A stretch of 64,000 nucleotides of DNA from Phycisphaerae bacterium (GTDB lineage Bacteria > Planctomycetota > Phycisphaerae > Phycisphaerales > SM1A02), in contig PBAX01000025.1 of NCBI GenBank assembly GCA_002716385.1, positions 39,948-103,947 of the forward strand, written 5' to 3'. Positions within the stretch are counted from its first letter, which is position 1, and every line of letters begins with the position of its first letter. The notes under the pieces are model-generated. The model searched no databases, was not told the origin of the DNA, and worked only from the letters and a program-made list of their open reading frames with translations. Below, one piece after another: positions 54,917 through 63,485 of the stretch. The translations under genes were made by a program, and so were the position numbers.

Positions 54917-57109
54917 ATGCGACCAATACATGTTTTCCTGACCATCATCACAATCATCTCTCTTAGCACACCACTGACTCAAGGCAGGATCATCAGAGTT
55001 GATCCCACAGGAGAGACCAGCGAATACATCTCCATCCAAATGGCCTTGAATATGGCCCGGCCAGGAGACGAGATCGTCCTGGGGCCTGGCATCTACGATC
55101 CGGTAGTGTCCGACTCGAGTTCTTGGATAACTTCGAACATAGGGACCGTGAGACAGGACGACATCGTGATACGCAGCTCTCATGGGCCAGCCTCGACCAT
55201 CATCGAAGGCCGTGATCGACTTCGCGGTATCTATGGAAAAGCCATGGGTTCATCACTTCAGATCGAGGGAATCACATTCAGAAACTGCGTCGGTGCGATT
55301 ATTGCCAGCGATAGTGAAATCACTGTTCGAGACTGCATATTTGAATCCTGCATATCAATGCGACATCCGGATGACCCGATTCCGAATCTCGCATCCTGTA
55401 TCCATGTGGAGCGTTTTTATCGCAATGGATACGTCGATTACGACTATTCACCTTCTAATCTTGCAATAGAAAGATGTCAGTTCAGCAACAATAATGGCTG
55501 GTATGGCGCCGTCAGATGCGATAGCAACATAGATGTGTCGAATTCGGTGTTTCAAAACAATACATCCAGATTCGGTGGCGCCGGGCTCTTGTGGGGGCAA
55601 CTCTGGTACATCTATGGACATGATCACAATCAAACCGAAGTGCACGTTCCACACACACTGACAATGACGGTCGATCACTGCACGTTTATCGCGAACGAGA
55701 GTGAATGGCATGGGGGTGGCATCTGCGCATACCACGGCCACCAGGCATGGGGTGTCAATGCCGTGATCACAAACAGCAAGTTCGAAGAGAACCATGCCGA
55801 CGACTGCGGAGGAGGCCTCTACTTCTACGTGGATGATTCCAAGTACTGGACTGTGACTGAGGTCGACTGGATCACTCCCGGTGGCATCCACACGGTTTCA
55901 GGCCGACCGCTGACATTGCGAGATCGCGATAGCTTCAGCACGCTCCACGGCCCTGCCCCCATCCACAGCGCAATCACATTGGACAACTGCGACTTCGAAG
56001 GCAACACCGTTTCAAGCGGCGCAGGAGGTGGCGCATTCCTGAAGTCCAATGATGCGCATGTGAACAACAGCAGGTTCAACAGGAACCAGGCAGATGGCAG
56101 ATCTTGGATTGAAACGACTACGAAGATGTCAGATTGGACTGAGCTGTTCTCCGATGAGGATCGAGACTTTATACCACGAGCACGAACATGGCTCCATGTT
56201 GGCGATTGGGAATTGGGGACGCGTCATATCAGGCAATTTCAGAATGAACTCTCCGGCATGGGTGGCGGCCTCTACGTCTCCGTGCACGATTCGTATGATC
56301 ACGACGAACTTCATTCAAAGTCCATGATCGCTCGCGATCTGACATTCGTCGAGAATCACTCTACCCATGGAGGTGGATTTGCAATGTCCCTTTCGACGAA
56401 TGAACTCGCCCATCGTTATGAACTCGAGCTATCAGACATTGCATTCAAACAGAACAACTCACGAACAGGATCAGCCATGTTCGTAGCAGGCACAAGAGAT
56501 GCCACTCTTGACCCCCTGTTCCTCAACCTCAATAGAATCTACATCCGCGACAATATTGCCTCGTATGCAGCAGCCATTCAACTCGATGCCGAGAGCCTGA
56601 TAACCATCATCAACGACAGTCAGATCATCTCCAATCTTGCTCCCGTGGCCGCGATCCTCGAGAACAGCCCCGTCGAATTCGATGAGTTTGCCCCACCTCG
56701 GTCAGTGGATAAGAGGCGATTCGGAATCGGCACCACACTTTTCTGCGAGAACTCCCACAAAGACGCCTACGCAGGCTCCCCGATCGGCTGGCATGACATG
56801 GGGGGCAACACATTTGGATGCGGATTGGATCCGGTCGATTCAGAAGCCCGCTTTAGGTGGCTATCAGAGGATATTGTGGACTGGGCCATGGGCGCCGATG
56901 AATGGTCCGATGAATCAAGTCGAGATCTTGACAACGATGGCAGTGTCACCGCCAAGGATCTTGCAGTACTTATCGACAACATTGGTGTCTATGAACCATT
57001 CAGGCATCTGGACGACGACCAAAAATTGGACTTGAAAAGAGAAGCTCGATTCGGCTTCCCAGAGAACCTTGTTTCCAAGCCCCTGATATCTCCACCCAAA
57101 CAGAAGTGA
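54917..57109 (+). CDS. Secreted right-handed beta-helix protein with dockerin-like C-terminus
   Basis: The protein is about 730 residues. A signal peptide is clear (MRPIHVFLTIITIISLSTP). Repeats of the polymorphic outer-membrane/parallel beta-helix kind follow (ITFRNCVGAIIASDSEITV, CQFSNNNGWYGAV, NCDFEGNTVSSGAGGGAFL, TFVENHSTHGGGFAM), a stacked fold found in adhesins and polysaccharide lyases. The end carries one dockerin-like EF-hand, LDNDGSVTAKDLAVLIDNIG. No catalytic residues can be named. Base composition is visibly lower in GC than neighbours. The ATG at 54917 is chosen for the signal peptide. Confidence 0.82.
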   Translation: MRPIHVFLTIITIISLSTPLTQGRIIRVDPTGETSEYISIQMALNMARPGDEIVLGPGIYDPVVSDSSSWITSNIGTVRQDDIVIRSSHGPASTIIEGRDRLRGIYGKAMGSSLQIEGITFRNCVGAIIASDSEITVRDCIFESCISMRHPDDPIPNLASCIHVERFYRNGYVDYDYSPSNLAIERCQFSNNNGWYGAVRCDSNIDVSNSVFQNNTSRFGGAGLLWGQLWYIYGHDHNQTEVHVPHTLTMTVDHCTFIANESEWHGGGICAYHGHQAWGVNAVITNSKFEENHADDCGGGLYFYVDDSKYWTVTEVDWITPGGIHTVSGRPLTLRDRDSFSTLHGPAPIHSAITLDNCDFEGNTVSSGAGGGAFLKSNDAHVNNSRFNRNQADGRSWIETTTKMSDWTELFSDEDRDFIPRARTWLHVGDWELGTRHIRQFQNELSGMGGGLYVSVHDSYDHDELHSKSMIARDLTFVENHSTHGGGFAMSLSTNELAHRYELELSDIAFKQNNSRTGSAMFVAGTRDATLDPLFLNLNRIYIRDNIASYAAAIQLDAESLITIINDSQIISNLAPVAAILENSPVEFDEFAPPRSVDKRRFGIGTTLFCENSHKDAYAGSPIGWHDMGGNTFGCGLDPVDSEARFRWLSEDIVDWAMGADEWSDESSRDLDNDGSVTAKDLAVLIDNIGVYEPFRHLDDDQKLDLKREARFGFPENLVSKPLISPPKQK

Positions 57110-57168
57110 TGCCATCGCAATAGGCCAGCCCAACTCTATCGGTACGTGCGTGATAGCATGACCAGAAG

Positions 57169-58047
57169 ATGCAACTTCACCTTCTAGGCACTGGCTGTCC
57201 AGCCGTCGACACAAGCCGATACGGCCCCGCCTCGCTCATACGCGCGAACAATGGCGCCCGTGTTCTGGTCGACTGCGGATCGGGCGTCACCCAGAGACTG
57301 CTGTCCGCCGGCACCCCCGGGGCAGAGATCGATCTCCTGCTACTGACTCATCTTCATTCCGACCATGTCGTCGACCTCTTTCAGTTCGTCATTTCATCGT
57401 GGCACCAGGGAAGGGCTCATGGGCATCAGATCGTTGGTCCTGCCGGCACTCAGGAATTCGTGGGGAATCTGCTTGAGGTCTGGCGTCCCGAACTCGAGGG
57501 TCGAGTCCGGCATGAAAGACGCCCGTCCGTCGAAGGCCTTGATGTCGAGATCACCGAAATCGGACATGGTGCCAGCATGGATATCGGAGACATGAGCATC
57601 GATGCCTTCGAGGTCGACCATCGACCCATGGCTCCGGCCTTCGGATATTCCTTCAGGGAAGGCGACGAGCATCTCGTGATCAGTGGTGACACCGGACCAT
57701 GCGACACCCTGATCGAAGCCGCGATGGATTGCGATGTCCTGGTTCACGACGTGCTTCTCAGACATGAGATGGAACCGCGTGAAGGCGTCAGATCCCAGGA
57801 AACCATCGATCAGGTGGCCTCGTATCACGCGACGGCTGATCAGGTCGGAGTCATTGCCACCAAGGCAAATGCCGGATGCCTGATTCTGACCCACTTCGTA
57901 CCACCACGTTTCGATGCCGCTCGTCTGATCGAGATGGTCGGAAAGGACTACGAAGGGCCGGTCATCTGTGGCGAGGATCTCCTCAGGGTGAATATCTCCG
58001 ATCCGACATCGGCCGCCATATCCCGGGTAGACGATCAGGCTGATTGA
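57169..58047 (+). CDS. Metallo-beta-lactamase-fold hydrolase (RNase Z-like)
   Basis: The protein is 292 residues with the metal-binding THLHSDH motif, ISGDTGPCD, a His in VLVHDVLLRHE, and LILTHFVPP. These are in the order seen in RNase Z/ElaC and arylsulfatase-like MBL enzymes. The exosite arm of tRNase Z is not recognised, so a general phosphodiesterase or lactonase role is equally possible. It stands 59 bp after the beta-helix gene and about 70 bp before the convergent tRNA-Glu. Confidence 0.85.
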   Translation: MQLHLLGTGCPAVDTSRYGPASLIRANNGARVLVDCGSGVTQRLLSAGTPGAEIDLLLLTHLHSDHVVDLFQFVISSWHQGRAHGHQIVGPAGTQEFVGNLLEVWRPELEGRVRHERRPSVEGLDVEITEIGHGASMDIGDMSIDAFEVDHRPMAPAFGYSFREGDEHLVISGDTGPCDTLIEAAMDCDVLVHDVLLRHEMEPREGVRSQETIDQVASYHATADQVGVIATKANAGCLILTHFVPPRFDAARLIEMVGKDYEGPVICGEDLLRVNISDPTSAAISRVDDQAD

Positions 58048-58116
58048 ATCGCCGATGATCAAAAACAGCGGAAGCCGATCTCGTAAGAGACCGGCTCCCG
58101 CCTTTCCTTCTCGAAG

Positions 58117-58188
58117 TGACCCCGGGGAGAATCGAACTCCCGTTTTAAGGATGAGAACCTCACGTCCTAGCCGCTAGACGACGGGGCC
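58117..58188 (-). tRNA. tRNA-Glu (anticodon CUC)
   Basis: On the minus strand: acceptor GGCCCCG/CGGGGTC (one G-T pair), D-stem GTC/GAC with TAGCGGCTAG loop, anticodon stem TGAGG/CCTTA around TTCTCAT, T-arm GGGAG-TTCGATT-CTCCC. Discriminator A, no CCA encoded. A strong promoter lies directly upstream. Confidence 0.94.
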
Positions 58189-58201
58189 GAGCGAGCCGCG
58201 T

Positions 58202-58231
58202 ATTTTACACCAGATGCGACAGGCCCGGCAA
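58202..58231 (-). promoter_or_regulatory. Promoter of tRNA-Glu
   Basis: On the minus strand TTGCCG, 18 bases, then TAAAAT; transcription would start about seven bases before the mature tRNA 5' end. This is one of the best sigma-70-type promoters in the window. Confidence 0.7.
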
Positions 58232-58292
58232 CAGGTCTTGTGATGGCTCACAGAGCAATCGCATTCAAGCAGTATGGGTACACTCGGGCCAT

Positions 58293-59183
58293 ATGAAGAC
58301 CACCTATCGCCTGGGCGTGGACCTTGGCGGAACCAAGATCGAAGCCGCTCTTCTGGACTCCAGTGGCGCGACCGTGTCAACGGCACGAGCCGCCACGCCA
58401 TCTGGGGATTACCAGGGGACACTGGATGCGATACGGGATCTCGTACTTGGAATCGAATCCGATGCGTCACTGGACCCGTTGCCGCTGGGTATCGGTGTTC
58501 CCGGGAGCCTGTCTCCCACGACCGGACTGATGCGCAATGCGAATTCGACCTGCCTAAACGGCAAACCTCTGGAAAAGGACTTGGCCAGAGTGCTGGATAG
58601 AGATGTCCGGCTGGCCAACGATGCGAATTGCCTCGCCTTGAGCGAAGCGACCGATGGCGCCGCCTCCGGAGCTTCCACGGTCTTCGGGATCATCCTTGGA
58701 ACAGGCGTTGGCGGCGGTCTGGTGGCCGATGGTTCGCTGGTTGTCGGCGCCAATGCTGTGGCCGGGGAATGGGGACACATCCCGCTTCCATGGCCCGGCC
58801 CTCAAGAATTGCCCGGCCCGCTGTGCTATTGCGGAAGACACGGTTGCCTGGAGACCTTCCTCAGTGGGACCGCCGTCGAGAGACAGGCTCGCGAGATAGG
58901 GCTTGATATCCGACAGGCTACGGACATGGAACATGATCCGGCGTGCACCGAGCTGCTGGAACAATGGCTTGACAGGCTCGCACGCAGTCTGGCGATCATC
59001 GTGAACGTGGTGGATCCGGATGTCGTCGTGGTCGGCGGTGGATTGAACAGAATTCAGGCGATCTACGACCGGGTACCGCTACTGCTGCCGAAATGGGTTT
59101 TCAGCGATGCGGTGTCTACACGAATCGTGCCGGCCGTCCATGGAGACAGCAGTGGCGTCCGCGGCGCCGCTCGACTCTGGTAG
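58293..59183 (+). CDS. ROK-family sugar kinase (fructokinase/N-acetylglucosamine kinase-like)
   Basis: The protein is 296 residues. ROK marks: GVDLGGTKIEAALLD (phosphate 1), GVPGSLSP, the catalytic Asp in LANDANCLALSEA, GTGVGGGLV, GEWGHIPLP, and the zinc-binding CYCGRHGCLETFLSG. The last resembles Mak/NagK proteins. A TACACT hexamer ends eight bases before the ATG and no Shine-Dalgarno site is present, so the message may be leaderless. A role in GlcNAc use would complement murQ (inference). Confidence 0.9.
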   Translation: MKTTYRLGVDLGGTKIEAALLDSSGATVSTARAATPSGDYQGTLDAIRDLVLGIESDASLDPLPLGIGVPGSLSPTTGLMRNANSTCLNGKPLEKDLARVLDRDVRLANDANCLALSEATDGAASGASTVFGIILGTGVGGGLVADGSLVVGANAVAGEWGHIPLPWPGPQELPGPLCYCGRHGCLETFLSGTAVERQAREIGLDIRQATDMEHDPACTELLEQWLDRLARSLAIIVNVVDPDVVVVGGGLNRIQAIYDRVPLLLPKWVFSDAVSTRIVPAVHGDSSGVRGAARLW

Positions 59184-59197
59184 ACGAGAACGCGAAC

Positions 59198-59563
59198 TCA
59201 GGGCTGTCCTATGTCGCCCGATGGATCGACTTCCATGGGATTCGTTCCGATGCCTTCACCCATCGCATCAGGGACCTCGGTGCCTTCATCCTGACGGCTG
59301 CTGATTTCCTGAGAGCGTTGGGCGATGAAAGGGTCCGGATCGAATGGATCCTGCACCATGTTGACATTTTGCTGAAGTTCGGCATCGGAAGGATTGCCGA
59401 CTGTTCCGTCCTGCTGCCTCATGGCGAGCTGGCCGTCGGCTGCGATGGCGGCTCTCTGCTGATCGAGCCCCTTCGTCGACACAGGCTCCTGACAACCAGT
59501 CAAGGCTGGAATGCAGGCCGTGGCCAGAATCAGGGCTGAAACAGTACAAGTGCTTGTTCGCAT
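59198..59563 (-). CDS. Small predicted lipoprotein, unknown function
   Basis: The protein is about 121 residues. A signal peptide with the lipobox LTGC (MRTSTCTVSALILATACIPALTGC) is followed by a Gln/Asp-rich, probably disordered chain. AGGAGG lies seven bases before the ATG at 59563, clearly choosing this start over the longer frame to 59620. It is convergent with the ROK kinase. No family is recognised. Confidence 0.72.
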   Translation of the reverse strand: MRTSTCTVSALILATACIPALTGCQEPVSTKGLDQQRAAIAADGQLAMRQQDGTVGNPSDAELQQNVNMVQDPFDPDPFIAQRSQEISSRQDEGTEVPDAMGEGIGTNPMEVDPSGDIGQP

Positions 59564-59886
59564 CGAGAATCCTCCTGCTCGTGAAGACATTCTACGACAT
59601 CCTGAGACAGCGGCATCCACCGCAACGATCGATTTCGCAGAGACGCCTCCAAATGCCTTTCGAGCCGTTCTGAGAGCGGGCCGGGGGACAGATCCTGATT
59701 GGTACCTGTGGGAAACATGACCGAATCCTAGAGCAGGACTGATGCCCCGAATCTATGCCATACGAAAAAAGACCGTAATGCCATCTGGCCGTACAGAGGA
59801 AATTTGGCAGCAAATGGCTCTGTCACGAAATTCACTAACCAACCCACAAGATCGAATCTTGTTCAGATTCCATTCAGGCATCGATC
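59564..59886. other. 323-bp intergenic region between lipoprotein and monooxygenase genes
   Basis: Both neighbours are on the minus strand. Frames of 60-74 codons exist but read as shadow translations without family features. The stretch near 59760-59800 is A-rich (ACGAAAAAAG). No terminator, tRNA or repeat is seen. It presumably carries the lipoprotein promoter and leader. Confidence 0.5.
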
Positions 59887-61437
59887 TTAAGTGAGCACAG
59901 ATAGCCACTCAGTCACTCGCCCAGCGTCATTCGAAACGACTGCTATGAATGAATCGGGTCGAACTAGAACGTAGCCTCCAGCCGGAAGTTCGAAGGCATC
60001 CGCCAGTCGGCCATCGATGTCTTCCGCATCACCGCCCGTGCACACCCTTCGAACATGAAGATCAATACTGGCCCTGATGAAGCTGTCGACAATCACCCTT
60101 GGCTCATCGGGATCGCCTATGACGACGAGCGTGAAACCAGGCTCCTTCAACAAATGGATTGCTGCCCGATCATCGCCATCGTTCATCCTGATCATGAAGT
60201 CCGGGAAGGCATCCCCGGAACCATGGCCCGTCCAACCGGAACGAACACCCGCCAACGGACCATCCCGATAGGAAACGAAGTCCTCCGTTAGAAACGACAT
60301 CGCTCGCTTTCTGATCATCGGCAGCGTCGTCATGATGGGCGCCAGCACCTTTCCGAGACCGATGGCGAACGGACTTGTGTCCATCGCGGCTCTCATCATC
60401 AATCTCGAGGCCTTGATGACGTAGGCCCCCACTGGATGACGCTCCGCGTGATACGACTGCATCAGGGAATCCGGCGCCTGATCACTGAGAACCATCGACA
60501 GCTTCCATGCCAGGTTCACCGCATCCTGGATTCCCGTATTCATGCCTTGCCCGCCTGCCGGAGTGTGCACATGTGCCGCGTCTCCAGCCAACAGGACACG
60601 TCCATTCACATAGCAATCGATCTGGCGTTCATTGATGTGAAAATGAGTCAGCCAATGCTCGGCCATGATCCTCCAGCCAAGCGATGTCCGATCATCGATG
60701 GCCTGCTGGATATCCTCGATTGCCGGAGCCCCTGCGTCGACCCCATCCTCGACCTCGCCGGCATCGACGATTATTCGCCAACGCCTCTCCGAGATTGGAA
60801 AGCAAACTACAGCTCCAAGGCCGGACTGTACGATTCGAAGCTCATGTTCATCTTCCTGACGATCGATATCGACATCCGCAAGCAACCAGCGATGTTCTCT
60901 TGACTGGCCATCGAAGGACAGGCCCAATGTCTTTCGTATCGTGGAATGGCCGCCATCACAGCCGATCAACCAGCTGGCCTGAATGTCTTCATCGCCGTTG
61001 CCACTCGCCACTCGAACCGACACTCCATCGTCCGACTGCGAGAACGACTCCAACCTTGAGCCACGTTCGATCTCGATCCCCTGCTCTTGCAGCGCATCGA
61101 TAAGACAAGACTCCGTGTCGTACTGTGGAATGAAGATTCCTGGGACGACGCCTCTGTCTTCGTCCTCGAGCGACATGTGTGCGATTGAATCCTTCTTGGA
61201 ACTCAGCCTGGCGCCACGCACATCGGAGTGCCCGGCCTCGAAGCGACTGATGTCGATGAATGGATTCAGCGTCTTGAGCGAGCCTCGCCAGAGAACCAGC
61301 GCCTTGGAATAGGAAGCCTTCGAAGGCTGCTCATCGATGATCCTCACCCTGATTCCAAGACGAGAGAGCACCAGAGCACAGGTCAGCCCGACCGGTCCCG
61401 CGCCCACAACAAGCACTTGAGTTGATGGTGACTGCAT
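59887..61437 (-). CDS. FAD-dependent aromatic-ring monooxygenase (PHBH/UbiH fold)
   Basis: The protein is about 516 residues. FAD motifs VVGAGPVGLTCALVLSRLG and LLAGDAAHVHTPAGGQGMNTGIQDA are intact, plus the DG motif GCDGGHSTIRK. The C-terminal about 130 residues resemble the thioredoxin-like domain of phenol- and resorcinol-hydroxylase relatives. It hydroxylates an aromatic substrate with NADPH and O2. The ATG at 61437 is chosen because it begins just before the FAD fold. It is divergent from the sulfotransferase. Not part of the tryptophan operon. Confidence 0.9.
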   Translation of the reverse strand: MQSPSTQVLVVGAGPVGLTCALVLSRLGIRVRIIDEQPSKASYSKALVLWRGSLKTLNPFIDISRFEAGHSDVRGARLSSKKDSIAHMSLEDEDRGVVPGIFIPQYDTESCLIDALQEQGIEIERGSRLESFSQSDDGVSVRVASGNGDEDIQASWLIGCDGGHSTIRKTLGLSFDGQSREHRWLLADVDIDRQEDEHELRIVQSGLGAVVCFPISERRWRIIVDAGEVEDGVDAGAPAIEDIQQAIDDRTSLGWRIMAEHWLTHFHINERQIDCYVNGRVLLAGDAAHVHTPAGGQGMNTGIQDAVNLAWKLSMVLSDQAPDSLMQSYHAERHPVGAYVIKASRLMMRAAMDTSPFAIGLGKVLAPIMTTLPMIRKRAMSFLTEDFVSYRDGPLAGVRSGWTGHGSGDAFPDFMIRMNDGDDRAAIHLLKEPGFTLVVIGDPDEPRVIVDSFIRASIDLHVRRVCTGGDAEDIDGRLADAFELPAGGYVLVRPDSFIAVVSNDAGRVTEWLSVLT

Positions 61438-61497
61438 GTTGAAGATGCTAACAATCAAGGTGGCAACGCGTCATGCCTGCCGCTATCTTGAGGCCAG

Positions 61498-62565
61498 ATG
61501 TCCGAATCAACGCCAAGCACAACCAGACCGGTGTTCATCGCCGGGAGACAGCATTCCGGCAACACGGTGATGGCCGTTCTTCTGGAAGGCCTCTCGGGCT
61601 GGTATGTGCAAAGTGGCGAGAACTCGATGATCGAGGTCCACAGGCTCATCGATCGCCTGAGTGATCCCGAATCGAAGAGCCGGGAACTCTTTCGCAGACT
61701 GAAGTTCGAGGATCCCGAGAACCATGACTGGATGCTCCAGAAAGTGACGTCGCTTGTCACAGCAGATCCTCGAAGACCTAGCATCGAAATCTATCGCGAG
61801 GCCATGGACCAGTTCGTCGCCCATCGGGGCGATCATGCCTGGGGACAGAAGGCCACCTCCTACATCTTCCATGCCGAGGAGCTCCTCGAACTGATTCCGG
61901 GCAGCCGGCTCATCTATCTGATGAGAAACCCATGGGATCTGTCCGCGTCCATGAAGAGACGGAAGCCCGAAGCGGAACGAGCATTCGGGCTCACGCTTTC
62001 ATGGGCCAAGGGCGTGCGGATAGCCGACCGTCTTTCGACGGAGATCCCGGATCGATTCAGACTCATTCGATACGAGGATCTCACAGGTCGCCCCGAACAG
62101 ACCGTGCAGCAACTCTGCGACTGGCTGGGCGAGCCGTACGACGAATCACTTCTCAACGTGCCTCAGGTCAATACCAGCGAGAATCAGGTCCACGCGGGAG
62201 GAATGACTGGTCGCGAGAGGATCAAGGAAAGCACGGGACATGAGACCAATCGCTCCGGAACGAACACGCCAACGGCTACCAGCGGGCTGAGTCGAGACAA
62301 GGTGTATCGATACGGAGAAAAACTCGACTCGTTCGAGATTGCCAGAATTGATCAACTCATCTCGCTGTTCGGTGTTCGACACCTGATCAAGAAGCACTAC
62401 AAAGATCTCCCCCATGAACTTGGAGGGCATGGATTGGTCGCAAAAACCAGATCTCTGGCCGGCCTCCCGCTGGCTCCGGTCCGATTCGGACTGAGCTATT
62501 TCACCTCCATCAAGCGAAGTCCAATGCACACCATCTCCAGAAGCGTCAAGCGTTTTCGAGCCTGA
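61498..62565 (+). CDS. PAPS-dependent sulfotransferase family protein
   Basis: The protein is 355 residues. The 5'-phosphosulfate loop is AGRQHSGNTVMAVLL and the 3'-phosphate-binding region is YLMRNPWDLSAS. The family transfers sulfate from PAPS to sugars, tyrosine or small molecules. TATCTT ends eight bases before the ATG, and GAGG stands within that gap. It is divergent from the flavin monooxygenase over 60 bp. Acceptor unknown. Confidence 0.85.
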   Translation: MSESTPSTTRPVFIAGRQHSGNTVMAVLLEGLSGWYVQSGENSMIEVHRLIDRLSDPESKSRELFRRLKFEDPENHDWMLQKVTSLVTADPRRPSIEIYREAMDQFVAHRGDHAWGQKATSYIFHAEELLELIPGSRLIYLMRNPWDLSASMKRRKPEAERAFGLTLSWAKGVRIADRLSTEIPDRFRLIRYEDLTGRPEQTVQQLCDWLGEPYDESLLNVPQVNTSENQVHAGGMTGRERIKESTGHETNRSGTNTPTATSGLSRDKVYRYGEKLDSFEIARIDQLISLFGVRHLIKKHYKDLPHELGGHGLVAKTRSLAGLPLAPVRFGLSYFTSIKRSPMHTISRSVKRFRA

Positions 62566-62788
62566 TAGCCCTTGGTGGCCACTTTATAGGCCCTTGTCAC
62601 GGACTTACCCACTCTTAGAGGAATACAGGCTCGACCAGCGGCTGATTTCTGTACAATCCGCCCCTCGGTTCCGACCCCTATTCGCATCTGGATAGCGAGC
62701 GGCCTGCTGAAGAATCCCTTTCGTGTTGGGAGTCTGCCAAAGCACCGTTCCGAAAGAACTGTTTGTTACTTGATTTGGAGATTGTGCT
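62566..62788 (+). promoter_or_regulatory. Long leader of the RRM protein gene
   Basis: The 223 bp between the sulfotransferase and the RRM gene include TACAAT at 62652-62657 as a possible -10, leaving an untranslated leader of about 125 bases. A small GTTC-CGAAA-GAAC hairpin lies near 62750. GGAG stands eight bases before the start codon. RNA-binding proteins of this type are often regulated through their own leaders. Confidence 0.4.
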
Positions 62789-63061
62789 TTGAGGCTTTAC
62801 GTAGGAAACTTGAATTTCGATACGACTGAAGACACCCTTCGCGACCACTTCGCCGCTCATGGAACGGTTGAGGAGGTAGCAATCATCACCGACCGTGAAA
62901 CCGGTCGCCCTCGCGGATTCGCATTCGTCACCATGGCGAGCGAAGACGACGGCCGCAAGGCTATCGAGGAACTTGGCGGCAAGGAGCTTGAAGGTCGTAC
63001 GCTCAATGTCAATCAGGCCCGAGAGCGACAGAGTGGCGGACCACGCCGCGATCGCTACTGA
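62789..63061 (+). CDS. RRM-domain RNA-binding protein
   Basis: The protein is 90 residues, a single RNA-recognition motif with RNP2 LYVGNL and RNP1 RGFAFV, and a short basic tail (GGPRRDRY). These proteins bind single-stranded RNA and often serve cold adaptation, as in cyanobacterial and planctomycete relatives. The start is TTG, supported by GGAG eight bases upstream; no in-frame ATG or GTG gives the beta-1 strand. It ends with a terminator. Confidence 0.93.
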   Translation: MRLYVGNLNFDTTEDTLRDHFAAHGTVEEVAIITDRETGRPRGFAFVTMASEDDGRKAIEELGGKELEGRTLNVNQARERQSGGPRRDRY

Positions 63062-63103
63062 ATCCCAGGATCCTCTGGATCCCGATTCAACAAGCCCAAA
63101 TTG

Positions 63104-63133
63104 AAAGCGGTCGCTCCTAGAAGCGGCCGCTTT
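63104..63133 (+). terminator. Rho-independent terminator after the RRM gene
   Basis: Stem AAAGCGG-T-CGCT / AGCG-G-CCGCTTT (one T-G pair) with a short loop and a T-rich tail. It lies about 43 bases after the stop. Confidence 0.85.
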
Positions 63134-63211
63134 TCACATTGACGAGTCGCCATGGAAGACAAGACGGCTTCCAGCGAATACCATCAACGCACGATCGCCA
63201 AGCAGACACCC

Positions 63212-63299
63212 GGTGGGGTGGCCGAGCGGTTGAAGGCGCCGGTCTTGAAAACCGGTAAGGGGCTTGTCCTCTTCATGGGTTCGAATCCCATCCCCACCG
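63212..63299 (+). tRNA. tRNA-Ser (anticodon UGA)
   Basis: Class II tRNA: acceptor GGTGGGG/CCCCACC, anticodon stem CCGGT/ACCGG around CTTGAAA, long variable arm, T-arm ATGGG-TTCGAAT-CCCAT. Discriminator G, no CCA encoded. It lies just before the compositional break. Confidence 0.97.
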
Positions 63300-63306
63300 C
63301 TTTATC

Positions 63307-63336
63307 AAACGTCCTTTCTTAGGAAAGGGCGTTTTT
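63307..63336 (+). terminator. Rho-independent terminator after tRNA-Ser
   Basis: Stem AACGTCCTTTC/GAAAGGGCGTT around TTAG, then T residues. It appears to be the last element in the base composition of the main genome. Confidence 0.88.
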
Positions 63337-63341
63337 CTTAA

Positions 63342-63455
63342 TTAGCGGGGACTCGATTCTTTGCTTTCTAATCGCTCTTTAACTCGCAATTCAGCTTCCT
63401 CAATCATTTTGATTTGGGTGGCTATTTGAGTCGTGGCTACTTGGATCCAATTTTC
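63342..63455 (-). pseudogene. Possible C-terminal gene fragment at the composition break
   Basis: On the minus strand a 37-codon open frame reads NWIQVATTQIATQIKMIEEA and continues with an Arg/Glu/Lys-rich end to a stop at 63342. It has no start and is closed upstream by a stop at 63456. The composition is protein-like, but the piece is too short to assign. It abuts a 10-bp palindrome (TTGGATCCAA) shared with the foreign peptidase region, and may be one side of a junction. Confidence 0.25.
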
Positions 63456-63485
63456 TTATTTATTCACCCATCAAATTCAAGCTCT

